A stretch of DNA of 64,000 nt from Candidatus Peregrinibacteria bacterium GW2011_GWF2_43_17 (GTDB lineage: Bacteria; Patescibacteriota; Gracilibacteria; UBA1369; UBA12470), in the NCBI GenBank assembly GCA_000999315.1, contig LCFW01000002.1, positions 309,259 through 373,258 on the forward strand, read 5' to 3'. Positions within the stretch are counted from its first letter, which is position 1. Every line of letters begins with the position of its first letter. A model generated the notes under the pieces. That model was not told the DNA's origin and did no database searches. It saw only the letters and a program-made list of their open reading frames with translations. The position numbers and the translations under genes are program-made. This document shows, piece after piece, positions 20,219 through 29,212 of this stretch.

Positions 20219-22312
20219 TTATTTGGTTAAAAATTTTATTTGAAGTTCTTCACGCAACTTATTTGAAAATCTGTGAGCCTCATCTGTAACTCTCTGAAGC
20301 AAATAAAACACTTGCGAATCTGATTTTATATCCAAATCCTCAACTTTACCATTTTTTAAACGGAAAATTTTCATGCCACTCTTGTCGACCGAAACCACCG
20401 GAACTTTTACTTTAAACTTATTAAAAATCGGCACAAGCGCGCCAAGTTGTCCTTTCCCACCATCTATAACTATCAAATCCGGCTCCGCCGAAAAAGATTT
20501 ATCGAACTTCTTCTCATAAACAAAATATTCGAGAAACTTACAACTTACCGTCACAAACACCGGGACCTCTCTGATACTCCTGAAACCGAACTTCTCATAA
20601 AACCCGGCATTTTTCGGATCACATCCGATATAAACCCTCTTGGCTTTCGACTTTTCGGTAAGCGCTTGCAAAAGTGTATGACCAAGCCCTTTTCCGCGCA
20701 TACTTTCATCGACAAATAAAGAAGCTATTACGTCTTTATCCTTGAAATGAACCAATCTGCCACACCCGACAATCTTTTTTTTCGTTTCTATTATTACAAA
20801 ATCTTTCATCATCATCGCGCTCGCATTCAGCCCCTCGCGATCAAGCATTTCTTTAATAATCGGCTCGTCTTTCTTAAGGCCTTTTCTGATAATCATGCCG
20901 TCAATAGTAGGCGTAAAAATATACTTAAGCCTTCTATCCAAAACTTCTCGTAAAGAAGCATAATCATCAACACCTTTTACAGATTTCATCTTAAAATGTC
21001 TGTAATCACCGTTCGCAGGCTCACCGGCAGAAAATACCACCATCGCTCCAACGGTAAAATCTCCCGAAAAGTGAGAAATATCGTACCCTTCAATTCTTTT
21101 AATTTTTCTCGATACGGAAAGTCTCTCTCCGAGATCGACAAGTGATTTCGCAGGGTCGTAAGCCTTATCCGCCTCCCACCTAACAAGCATTTGTTTATAA
21201 AAATTTTCGGCATTTTTATTCGACATCTCGACAAGTTTGCTTTTCTCACCTCTTTTCGGAGCAATAACTTTAATAAAAGTTTGCTCCTCAAGCTCAAACG
21301 GCAACAAAACCGAATCGGGCTTAAAGCTACACTTTTCGTAATAATCTCTCAAAAAAGATTCGATAACTTCCGGCACATCGCCCTCTGAAACATCAGGCAC
21401 CTCCAAAGTGAAATTCTCGCTGTCTATAAGTCTTCCCTCCCTAACAACAAACAGATTCAAAAACACCTTCCCAACCCCTAAATAAAAGCCGACAATATCT
21501 TGATTCGCCTCACTAACTCCGGAAATTTTTTGCCTCTCCAAGATACCGTTTATAGCATTCAATTTGTCACGAATCTTCGCGGCATCTTCAAACTTCCTTT
21601 CGCGAACCGCAATCTCCATATCATTTTTCAACATACTCAAAATCTCGGATGAATCCCCTTCGAGGAATTTACAAACTTTATTTATAATAAATCTATAAGA
21701 ATCCTTCGTACAAGCTCCGGTACAAGGAGCAATACAAGTATTTATGTGATACTGCAAACACGGATACTTGATAGTTTTTTTATAAACTTCAATATTCGAT
21801 CCGGGTCCGTTGTCGGAAATATACTTAATCCCCAAATCGCAATCGCGAAAAGGCAATAAGCTTTTTAACACCTCGAGTGTCTTATAAACTTTTTTCGTTG
21901 AAGTTTTCGGCCCGAAATATCTTTCGTCATCTTTCTCAACCCGTCTCACGACTTTCACTCTTGGAAAATCTTCCGAAACAAAAACTTTCACATAACAAAA
22001 ATCCTTATCATCTTTAAGCATAACATTATATTTCGGCTGTAACTCTTTTATAAGATTCAACTCGAGAATCAAAGCTTCCAACTCGGAATCAACGGTAATA
22101 TACGAAATATCTTCGACTTTTGAAATCATCTTGGAAATCCTCACGGTCAGCTTCGCAACATCCCTAAAATACGAAGAAACCCTCTTTTTCAAATCTTTAG
22201 CCTTCCCAACATATAAAACCATTCCTTCCTTATCCAACATCTTATAAACCCCCGGTTTTGCCGGAAGCTTTTTCAATATCCTTTGAATTTTCGTATTGAT
22301 TTCTGGTACCAT
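20219..22312 (-). CDS. uvrC: UvrC excinuclease subunit with an internal GNAT acetyltransferase domain
   Basis: Start at MVPEINTKIQRIL. GIY-YIG (PGVYKMLDKEGMVLYVGKAKDLKKRV), RNase H-like nuclease (RIEGYDISHFSGDF, DDYASLREVLDRRLKY, PDLIVIDGGKGQL, TDEAHRF). GNAT signature between them. Confidence 0.93.
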   Translation of the reverse strand: MVPEINTKIQRILKKLPAKPGVYKMLDKEGMVLYVGKAKDLKKRVSSYFRDVAKLTVRISKMISKVEDISYITVDSELEALILELNLIKELQPKYNVMLKDDKDFCYVKVFVSEDFPRVKVVRRVEKDDERYFGPKTSTKKVYKTLEVLKSLLPFRDCDLGIKYISDNGPGSNIEVYKKTIKYPCLQYHINTCIAPCTGACTKDSYRFIINKVCKFLEGDSSEILSMLKNDMEIAVRERKFEDAAKIRDKLNAINGILERQKISGVSEANQDIVGFYLGVGKVFLNLFVVREGRLIDSENFTLEVPDVSEGDVPEVIESFLRDYYEKCSFKPDSVLLPFELEEQTFIKVIAPKRGEKSKLVEMSNKNAENFYKQMLVRWEADKAYDPAKSLVDLGERLSVSRKIKRIEGYDISHFSGDFTVGAMVVFSAGEPANGDYRHFKMKSVKGVDDYASLREVLDRRLKYIFTPTIDGMIIRKGLKKDEPIIKEMLDREGLNASAMMMKDFVIIETKKKIVGCGRLVHFKDKDVIASLFVDESMRGKGLGHTLLQALTEKSKAKRVYIGCDPKNAGFYEKFGFRSIREVPVFVTVSCKFLEYFVYEKKFDKSFSAEPDLIVIDGGKGQLGALVPIFNKFKVKVPVVSVDKSGMKIFRLKNGKVEDLDIKSDSQVFYLLQRVTDEAHRFSNKLREELQIKFLTK

Positions 22313-22334
22313 TAAATCCAATAAGACCAACTCC

Positions 22335-23270
22335 ATGGTAACCAATCCAAAGATAAATTTCAAACAAGCGATCTTGAGCACTTTTGCTTTTTTCGACATG
22401 TTTGATTTCCCATTAAGTCGAGAAGAGGTCGAAGAATATTTATACAAACTCCCTTTGGACGAACATCAAATAGATATATATCTGAAAAACAGCGCCCTTC
22501 TGAGCTATTCCGAAGGGTTATATTGCCTCAAAGGTCACGAAGAAAATTTTTTCAAAAATCAAGAAAGACGCGAAATCGCCAAAAAACTTTGGGGGAAAGT
22601 TAACAGATTTCGAAAAATATTCAATTTGGTCCCATTCATACGACTGATAGCAATCGGAAACAATCTCGCATACGACAACCCGACAAAAAAATCGGATATA
22701 GACCTCCTTGTCGTGACAAAACCTGGCAGAATGTTTACGGCAAGAATCTTTTTAACAATCTTAACTCACATACTCGGCTCAAGAAGATTCGGAGACAAAA
22801 TCAAAGGACGATTCTGCTTAAGCTTCTACATCACGGAAGACAATCTTGAAATGGAAAATTTGGCAATCGAAGATGATATTTACCTCGCATATTGGATAAA
22901 AACACTTCAACCTGTCTCCGGAGATTACCAAACATACATAGATTTCATAGATCACAACCGCAAATTCCTCGAACAATTTTTCAAAACACCAATCAATTAT
23001 CAAAAAAGGAGATATCGCACAAACCGCGGTCTAGTCAAAATGATAAGAAAATGGCAGGAAAATACGCTGAGTGGCAAATATGGCGACAAACTCGAAGAAA
23101 AACTTAAAAACTGGCAACTCAAAAGAGCCCGACAAAAGTTCGAAACAATGGATGAAAAACCCAAAAAAGAGTCTTCCATAATCATCAACGAAAAAATCCT
23201 CAAATTTCACAACATAGACCGAAGGCGATATTACAAAGAAAGATGGATGAAATCGTTAATGCAACCTTAG
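22335..23270 (+). CDS. Putative nucleotidyltransferase-domain protein
   Basis: IRLIAIGNNLAYDNPTKKSDIDLLVVTKPGRM resembles a Gx(n)DxD nucleotidyltransferase motif. Start chosen at MVTNPK to limit overlap with uvrC. Confidence 0.65.
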   Translation: MVTNPKINFKQAILSTFAFFDMFDFPLSREEVEEYLYKLPLDEHQIDIYLKNSALLSYSEGLYCLKGHEENFFKNQERREIAKKLWGKVNRFRKIFNLVPFIRLIAIGNNLAYDNPTKKSDIDLLVVTKPGRMFTARIFLTILTHILGSRRFGDKIKGRFCLSFYITEDNLEMENLAIEDDIYLAYWIKTLQPVSGDYQTYIDFIDHNRKFLEQFFKTPINYQKRRYRTNRGLVKMIRKWQENTLSGKYGDKLEEKLKNWQLKRARQKFETMDEKPKKESSIIINEKILKFHNIDRRRYYKERWMKSLMQP

Positions 23271-24575
23271 CCTTATCGCGGTCCCGTTAAACCCAAACTT
23301 CTCTCTGAGTTTATTTTCAAGAAATCTCCTGTAAGAGAAATGCACCTTGTCCGGATATCTCACCTTGAGCGTAAAAGACGGCGGCTTAATCGTATCCTGC
23401 TTTATTTTCATAATTTTATTCTTCTTTTTACCAACACCGGCGGCCAATTCATGAGCGGAAACAGCCTCCTCAAGCCAAATCTTCAACTCGTGCTCCGGAA
23501 TCACTCTGCATCTTTGTTTCTGCGCTTCCAATACAACGTCGAGTAACGGCTCCACGCCGGTTTTATTTTTGGCGGAAACAAAAACCAAAGGCGCCCAAGG
23601 AAGAAAATCGAATTCATATCTGAATCGCCCTATGAAATGACGTTTCTGTTCCTCGGGATCATTCATCAAATCAACTTTATTAAGAACCAAAATCAACCCT
23701 TTCCCTCTATCCAAAATATAAGACGCAACATGCAAATCTTGACTCGTAATATCTTCCAAATAATCCAAAACCAACACGCTGACATCCGACTCCTCAATCG
23801 ATCTCAAACTCCTAAGAACGCTGAATTTCTCAATACCCTGCTCCACCTTACCTTTTTTCCGTAAACCGGCAGTATCTATAAAAATAAATTTATCATCGCC
23901 TCGCTTAAAATACACCTCCACGGAATCTCTCGTCGTCCCGGGGATATCGGAAACTATCGCCTCTTTCCTGCCCAAAATCGCATTCAAAAGCGACGACTTG
24001 CCAACATTCGGTCTCCCCAAAATACTGACCCTGACACTACCTTTTTCAAAATCATCCTTCTCTCCTTCTTCAAACCCCAATTTTTTCAAATCCTTTTCAA
24101 CGCAACCCTGCAAATGCTCCAATCCCATTTTATGCAAAGCGGAAACAGGAACAGCATCGCCAAACCCGAGCTCATACAGATTATAAATCCTGCTTTCTAT
24201 GTCCAAATTATCACATTTATTCGCAACCAAAATCGCCGACTTGGAAGATTTCCTCAATATATCGGCGACATGAAAATCTTCGGCACTCAAAGGCTTCTGC
24301 CCATCAACGACAAATAAAATCACATCGGCACCTTCTATGGCCAATTTCGCCTGACCGCGCACATCTTCTTCAAGATTATCAACCTTGCCAACGCTGATAC
24401 CACCGGTATCCACCAAATAAACATTATAATTGCCAAACTCACATTTTCTCATAAGTTTATCCCGGGTCGTACCGGCAATTTTCGATTCAATCGCTCTTCT
24501 AACCCCAAGCAACTTATTGAAAATCGTCGATTTCCCGGTATTCGGCTTCCCCACTATGGCCACTATGGGCAACAT
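23256..24575 (-). CDS. der: Ribosome biogenesis GTPase Der (EngA)
   Basis: Two tandem G domains (IVGKPNTGKSTIFNKL; ILGRPNVGKSSLLNAILG) and KH-like C-terminus. Confidence 0.95.
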   Translation of the reverse strand: MLPIVAIVGKPNTGKSTIFNKLLGVRRAIESKIAGTTRDKLMRKCEFGNYNVYLVDTGGISVGKVDNLEEDVRGQAKLAIEGADVILFVVDGQKPLSAEDFHVADILRKSSKSAILVANKCDNLDIESRIYNLYELGFGDAVPVSALHKMGLEHLQGCVEKDLKKLGFEEGEKDDFEKGSVRVSILGRPNVGKSSLLNAILGRKEAIVSDIPGTTRDSVEVYFKRGDDKFIFIDTAGLRKKGKVEQGIEKFSVLRSLRSIEESDVSVLVLDYLEDITSQDLHVASYILDRGKGLILVLNKVDLMNDPEEQKRHFIGRFRYEFDFLPWAPLVFVSAKNKTGVEPLLDVVLEAQKQRCRVIPEHELKIWLEEAVSAHELAAGVGKKKNKIMKIKQDTIKPPSFTLKVRYPDKVHFSYRRFLENKLREKFGFNGTAIRLRLH

Positions 24576-24629
24576 AAATTTTTTATTTAGTATTTAGGTT
24601 AAAAACATTTAGAATGATATCATAAAAAT

Positions 24630-25271
24630 ATGGATATACTAAACAAAATACCGGTAAGCATTAAAATCATGGCGGTTACAAAAAACCGCTCATTGGCCGA
24701 AATCGAACAAGTAATAGCACTGGGAATTAAAATAATCGGAGAAAATCGCGTACAAGAAGCCGAAAAAAAATTCCCGTTTTTAAAAACACGCATCGAAAAA
24801 CACCTAATCGGCCATTTACAAACCAACAAAACTAAAAAGGCGGTCGAATTATTCGATTGCATAGAAAGCGTCGACTCCGAAAAAATCGCGGAAGAAATAG
24901 ATAAAGAGTGCGCAAAAATCGGCAAGAAAATGCCGGTTTATATACAAGTAAACATAAGCGACGAACCTCAAAAAAGCGGAATCGCCGAAAAAGACCTCGA
25001 AAAATTAATAAAAACAATAAAAACCTTACCAAGCATTGCACTAACGGGCTTAATGACCATAGCCGAAAATACTGACAATAAAGACAAACTACGATCTCAA
25101 TTCGCAAAAATGCGAAAACTCAAAAATAAATACAAGTTGCAAGAACTCTCGATGGGGATGAGCGAAGACTGGGAAGAAGCCGTCAAGTTCGGCACAACGC
25201 AGGTAAGACTGGGAAGAATCTTGTTTACTAAAGTGCAAGGAAGCAAAACGCTCCTCGTACCTCTGCGATAA
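24630..25271 (+). CDS. YggS/PLPBP-family pyridoxal-phosphate homeostasis protein
   Basis: IMAVTKNRSLAEIEQVIALGIKIIGENRVQEAEKK...HLIGHLQTNKTKKAV...LSMGMSEDWEEAVKFGTTQVRLGRILF. Confidence 0.92.
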   Translation: MDILNKIPVSIKIMAVTKNRSLAEIEQVIALGIKIIGENRVQEAEKKFPFLKTRIEKHLIGHLQTNKTKKAVELFDCIESVDSEKIAEEIDKECAKIGKKMPVYIQVNISDEPQKSGIAEKDLEKLIKTIKTLPSIALTGLMTIAENTDNKDKLRSQFAKMRKLKNKYKLQELSMGMSEDWEEAVKFGTTQVRLGRILFTKVQGSKTLLVPLR

Positions 25272-25276
25272 GACTA

Positions 25277-25512
25277 GGCAGTGTTCACATATATTTTTTA
25301 CGATGGTTGGCGCATAACATGTCTGGATTCACGACACGAGGAGTGCGCTGTACCTAAAAGGTACAGAAACGACGAGTAACGGGAAGCTACATATTTTGTG
25401 TATTTCTGCGTTACTCCTCCTTGTAATACTTTCCAGTATCACTTCGTCGTCGTGTCTTGAACTGCACAAAATCTGTAGCTTCCATCTGCAAAAAATATAT
25501 GTGAACACTGCC
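25277..25512. mobile_element. MITE-like element, copy 1 (236 bp)
   Basis: Perfect 23-bp TIRs GGCAGTGTTCACATATATTTTTT (25277-25299) and AAAAAATATATGTGAACACTGCC (25490-25512), flanked by TA on both sides. Contains the conserved core shared with copy 2. Confidence 0.88.
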
Positions 25513-25575
25513 TAAAACTTGCAAAATATAGTACTATTAAGGTACTTTTATTCAGGTCAATTAAACGAAACAAAA

Positions 25576-26019
25576 ATGAAAAAAATAATAATCTTGGCGA
25601 TTTTAATAACGATGCTGACGCCGGCGGTGACTTTTGCGGCAAGCACGTTATTGCCAGAAGGAACCGAAGATTGTACCAAAACAGAAGAAGAGTTGAGTAA
25701 ACTAACAATCGAAGACCAAAAAGAACTTATGAAAACAGACGTAAGAGACGGCATCCTTGGTTGCGCCATCCAAACCGGCAACATCCACCTATGGATGCTC
25801 CCCTATTACATCACCTATATCATTGAATTTCTGATGAACATCGCCGGCTTAATAAGCGTACTTTTCGTAATCATCGGTGGTTACCTCTACGCATGGGGCG
25901 GTCTCACTGAAGATAAAGAGAAAGGCAAAAAAACCGTAATGTACGCACTTATCGGTCTCACCCTTTCCACCCTCGGCTGGATAATCGTCAACATAATTCA
26001 AGTACAATTAACATCATAA
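25576..26019 (+). CDS. Small membrane protein, TrbC/VirB2-like
   Basis: Start at MKKIIILAILITML (signal-like). Two TM helices FLMNIAGLISVLFVIIGGYLYAWGG...GKKTVMYALIGLTLSTLGWIIVNIIQ, as in VirB2/TrbC pilin-like proteins. Confidence 0.6.
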   Translation: MKKIIILAILITMLTPAVTFAASTLLPEGTEDCTKTEEELSKLTIEDQKELMKTDVRDGILGCAIQTGNIHLWMLPYYITYIIEFLMNIAGLISVLFVIIGGYLYAWGGLTEDKEKGKKTVMYALIGLTLSTLGWIIVNIIQVQLTS

Positions 26020-26023
26020 AAAA

Positions 26024-27235
26024 ATGCTTAAAGAATTATTTTCCGATTCGCAAAAACAACTTAAAAAAATCAAGCGAAAGTTTGAGATTTTAAAAAAATC
26101 TCCTCAAGAAGAAAGCAAAATCGAAGAACCGATCAAACCACCAAAAGTAAAATCTCCCGAGAAAATCATCGTACATCTTTCAACCGCAAGTGTCGCAAAA
26201 GCGACTTTGGTAATCATACTTTTTTATCTTTTGGCGCAATTCGTAATCGAAATTAAAAGCATATTGATCATTCTATTCATTTCCCTGCTTTTTTATGCGG
26301 CACTTGACCCGATTGTAGACAACCTTCAAAAGAAAAAAATACCGAGAGCGATCAGCGTACTTGGAATATATATCGTATTACTTGGTATCGTCGTATTCTT
26401 CATATCAAGCCTTATACCGATAGTCGCGGATCAGCTCTTTGAAATAGCTAAACAAATCGGCACCTTGATAACCAACGTAACGGAAGGAAAATCGTTGGAA
26501 AATTTGCCCTTTTCGGATAAAATCCTGCCTCATTTGCAATCATTACTGCAAGGCATAGACCAACAAACCGTAATAGACAATATCAAGGGCGCTCTCGAAA
26601 ATATCGCCAAACAACTCGAAAACATAGCCGGCAACACTTTTACGGCAATAAAAGTCATCTTCAACGGAATATTTAACGCTTTCTTGGTTCTTATCATAAC
26701 ATTCTTCTTGGTAACGGATGACGACAGCGTGGATAACTTCATCAAATCAATATTCCCCACCAAATACGGCAGTTACATCGTTGAAAAATCGGAAAAAGTT
26801 AAGAACAAAGTAGGTTTATGGTTACGCGGCATAGTCACGCTGATGTTACTCATGTTTACGTTATATTTCATAGGCTTCTCAATCCTCGGCATAGAATACG
26901 CGGTAACGCTTGCGATGATGGGAGGAATCGCGGAACTGTTCCCCGTAATAGGTCCGATTCTCGCAGGAGTACCGGCCGCATTGATAGCGTTTAACGAATC
27001 CCCATGGTTAGTACTTTGGGCCTTGGGTATAATCGTTTTGGCGCAACAAATAGAAGGAAATATTTTGATCCCGCTCGTAATGCGAAAAGCGGTAGGCTTA
27101 AAACCGGTAATAGTCCTTCTATCAGTTTTAATGGGATATCAACTTCTTGGGATTGTCGGAATCTTAATGGCGGTTCCGGTAGCGGCAATAGCCTCAATAT
27201 TCATATCTGACTATATCGACGGGAAAGACAAATAG
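26024..27235 (+). CDS. AI-2E family transporter-like membrane protein
   Basis: Multi-TM protein with FPVIGPILAGVPAALIAF...QQIEGNILIPLVMRKAVGLKPVIVLLSVLMGYQLLGIVGILMAVPVAA. Confidence 0.85.
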   Translation: MLKELFSDSQKQLKKIKRKFEILKKSPQEESKIEEPIKPPKVKSPEKIIVHLSTASVAKATLVIILFYLLAQFVIEIKSILIILFISLLFYAALDPIVDNLQKKKIPRAISVLGIYIVLLGIVVFFISSLIPIVADQLFEIAKQIGTLITNVTEGKSLENLPFSDKILPHLQSLLQGIDQQTVIDNIKGALENIAKQLENIAGNTFTAIKVIFNGIFNAFLVLIITFFLVTDDDSVDNFIKSIFPTKYGSYIVEKSEKVKNKVGLWLRGIVTLMLLMFTLYFIGFSILGIEYAVTLAMMGGIAELFPVIGPILAGVPAALIAFNESPWLVLWALGIIVLAQQIEGNILIPLVMRKAVGLKPVIVLLSVLMGYQLLGIVGILMAVPVAAIASIFISDYIDGKDK

Positions 27236-28274
27236 AGCTCTGCTTCACCACCTCCCCCGCCGCCTTCTCCCACGAAAACTCTTTCGCTCTTGCCGCTAAT
27301 TTACCTTTATCAGGCTCACCGGCAACAAGTTTTCGCATACCGGAAACAATATCGTCAACAGATAACGGATCGGCATACAAAATCGCATCATCACCTATCT
27401 CTTCCATCGAACTTCCTTTACTTGTTAAAACATTCACGCCGCAACTCATCGCCTCCAAAACCGGCAACCCAAATCCCTCGTATAAAGAAACATAAACAAG
27501 CCCACTCGATAATTTATACAAAGCCTCCTTGTCTTCATGCGCAACCGGTCCAACAAACCTGATTTTAGTATTTTTCGGCAAACTGTATTTGGCAAAAATC
27601 TTCTCATCAAAACTTCCGGCCAAAACAAATTCACAATCCAAATCGGCCATTAAATAAGCCTCTATAACCTTCTTTAGATTTTTCCTGGGCTCCAAAGCCG
27701 ACAAAGACAAAATATATTTGTCCGGCAAACCATATTTCCGCTTAACGCAAGCAAAATCCTTACATTTCGGCACGTAAGCACCCTCGTAAACGACCTCACT
27801 CCGAACTCCCAGGATATTCGCAAGCTCCTTTTGCGTAAATTTCGAAACGGAAATCACCCTGTCAGCACCGCGAAAATATTTGCGCGGATTATTAAAAAAA
27901 TACCAAAGCCGACTTTTAAAAGAAAAAAAACCGGGAAATTTAATAAAAGACAAATCGTGGCAAATAACAACCTTCTTGACCTTTTTTGGCAAAATCGCAG
28001 GACGCATATCGGGAAATAAAAAAACATCAACATCAAAATCCAACCTGGGAAAAACATTGAAAACTCTATTTGGAATTCTCCAAAAAACCTTCCTTACATT
28101 TTCACCTTGGAATTGATCTAAAATCTTCTTGTATTTTTCATCCCATCCGCTCAAAAACAAAACGAACTCATGCTCCTTATGCCGAATCATCTCTTTAACC
28201 AAACATTTGGTATAAGTGGGAACACCCGACAAGTCCCCATGAAGCAAAGGCCTTAAATCTACGCCGATTTTCAT
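27201..28274 (-). CDS. Glycosyltransferase family 4-like protein
   Basis: MKIGVDLRPLLHGDLSGVPTYTKCLVKEM...SLYEGFGLPVLEAMSCGVNVLTSKGSSMEEIGDDAILYADP. Confidence 0.9.
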   Translation of the reverse strand: MKIGVDLRPLLHGDLSGVPTYTKCLVKEMIRHKEHEFVLFLSGWDEKYKKILDQFQGENVRKVFWRIPNRVFNVFPRLDFDVDVFLFPDMRPAILPKKVKKVVICHDLSFIKFPGFFSFKSRLWYFFNNPRKYFRGADRVISVSKFTQKELANILGVRSEVVYEGAYVPKCKDFACVKRKYGLPDKYILSLSALEPRKNLKKVIEAYLMADLDCEFVLAGSFDEKIFAKYSLPKNTKIRFVGPVAHEDKEALYKLSSGLVYVSLYEGFGLPVLEAMSCGVNVLTSKGSSMEEIGDDAILYADPLSVDDIVSGMRKLVAGEPDKGKLAARAKEFSWEKAAGEVVKQSSICLSRRYSQI

Positions 28275-28275
28275 G

Positions 28276-29157
28276 TTATAAAACTTCAATCCATTCAAAA
28301 CTGTCTGCAAACCTCTTGATAAACTCCAGATCCTTTTCCTTCGCAGCCCCCATTTTTACAAACAGAAGATAATCGCCCTTCTTGAAATCTTCGAACTTAA
28401 CAATTTTAGAACCATGGAACCTTTTCTCAATCTCCTCATTTTTAAAATCAAAACCGACAGCCAAAAGATGAGACCCGTGCTTAACAACACTCGGAGACCC
28501 CATACAACACATAGAATACAATGACTTCTTACCAAAAACATTTTCAGCCTGGAACGGAAAAGTAACCCGACCGGACAAAAACTCATAAACCAACACAAAC
28601 CCTATAACAAAAAGTACTCCGAAAACAAAACCGGTCGCACCATTCATCAAAACCTTCGGCTCATGAGTCAAAATCGTTATCGTCGGATTCGCAATTTTAT
28701 AAGAGGTATCCATCGTCTCATTATAAGAACCCATCCTTTCCTCGAGAACACCGAGCGCACCGGACGCCACCTCTTCAACATTTTCGATGGAATATGTCGT
28801 CACACTCATTATCAAATTCTGCCTCTCTTGCTTTCTGGCACTTACCGACAAACTGTCATCCCTCACCCATCCCACATAATCATAAATATCATTTATAAAA
28901 GCCGGATCCATCGTCCACCCTTGCACAGTTTCAGTAAAATAACTATCCGCCTCCTCAACCCCGCGCGCACCAAAAGCTTGCGCATCTTCAGGATAACTCG
29001 CCTGCTCCATCCCAACCGTCAAAAACACAATCCCCTCGTAATAAGTTTGAGAAAACGCAACCGTATAAATCGAAGACGAAACACCTAAAATCAATCCGAC
29101 CCCCAATATCGCCCACTTAATTCTCCACAAAAAATAAAAATAATTCCTGACGTCCAT
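28276..29157 (-). CDS. Wzz-like chain-length determinant membrane protein
   Basis: TM near each end of a long extracytoplasmic segment (YFYFLWRIKWAILGVGLILGVSSSIYTV; GATGFVFGVLFVIGFVLVYEFL). Lies between glycosyltransferase genes. Confidence 0.6.
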   Translation of the reverse strand: MDVRNYFYFLWRIKWAILGVGLILGVSSSIYTVAFSQTYYEGIVFLTVGMEQASYPEDAQAFGARGVEEADSYFTETVQGWTMDPAFINDIYDYVGWVRDDSLSVSARKQERQNLIMSVTTYSIENVEEVASGALGVLEERMGSYNETMDTSYKIANPTITILTHEPKVLMNGATGFVFGVLFVIGFVLVYEFLSGRVTFPFQAENVFGKKSLYSMCCMGSPSVVKHGSHLLAVGFDFKNEEIEKRFHGSKIVKFEDFKKGDYLLFVKMGAAKEKDLEFIKRFADSFEWIEVL

Positions 29158-29212
29158 AAAAACTTAAGTTAAAAAACCTAAACAAATAAATTTATACAGC
29201 ATCAAGATAAAT

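Noticed and set aside
25277-25512. Riboswitch or group II intron interpretation of the repeated core
   Set aside because: Perfect TIRs and TA duplications fit a transposable element better, and no intron domain V-like motif was recognised.
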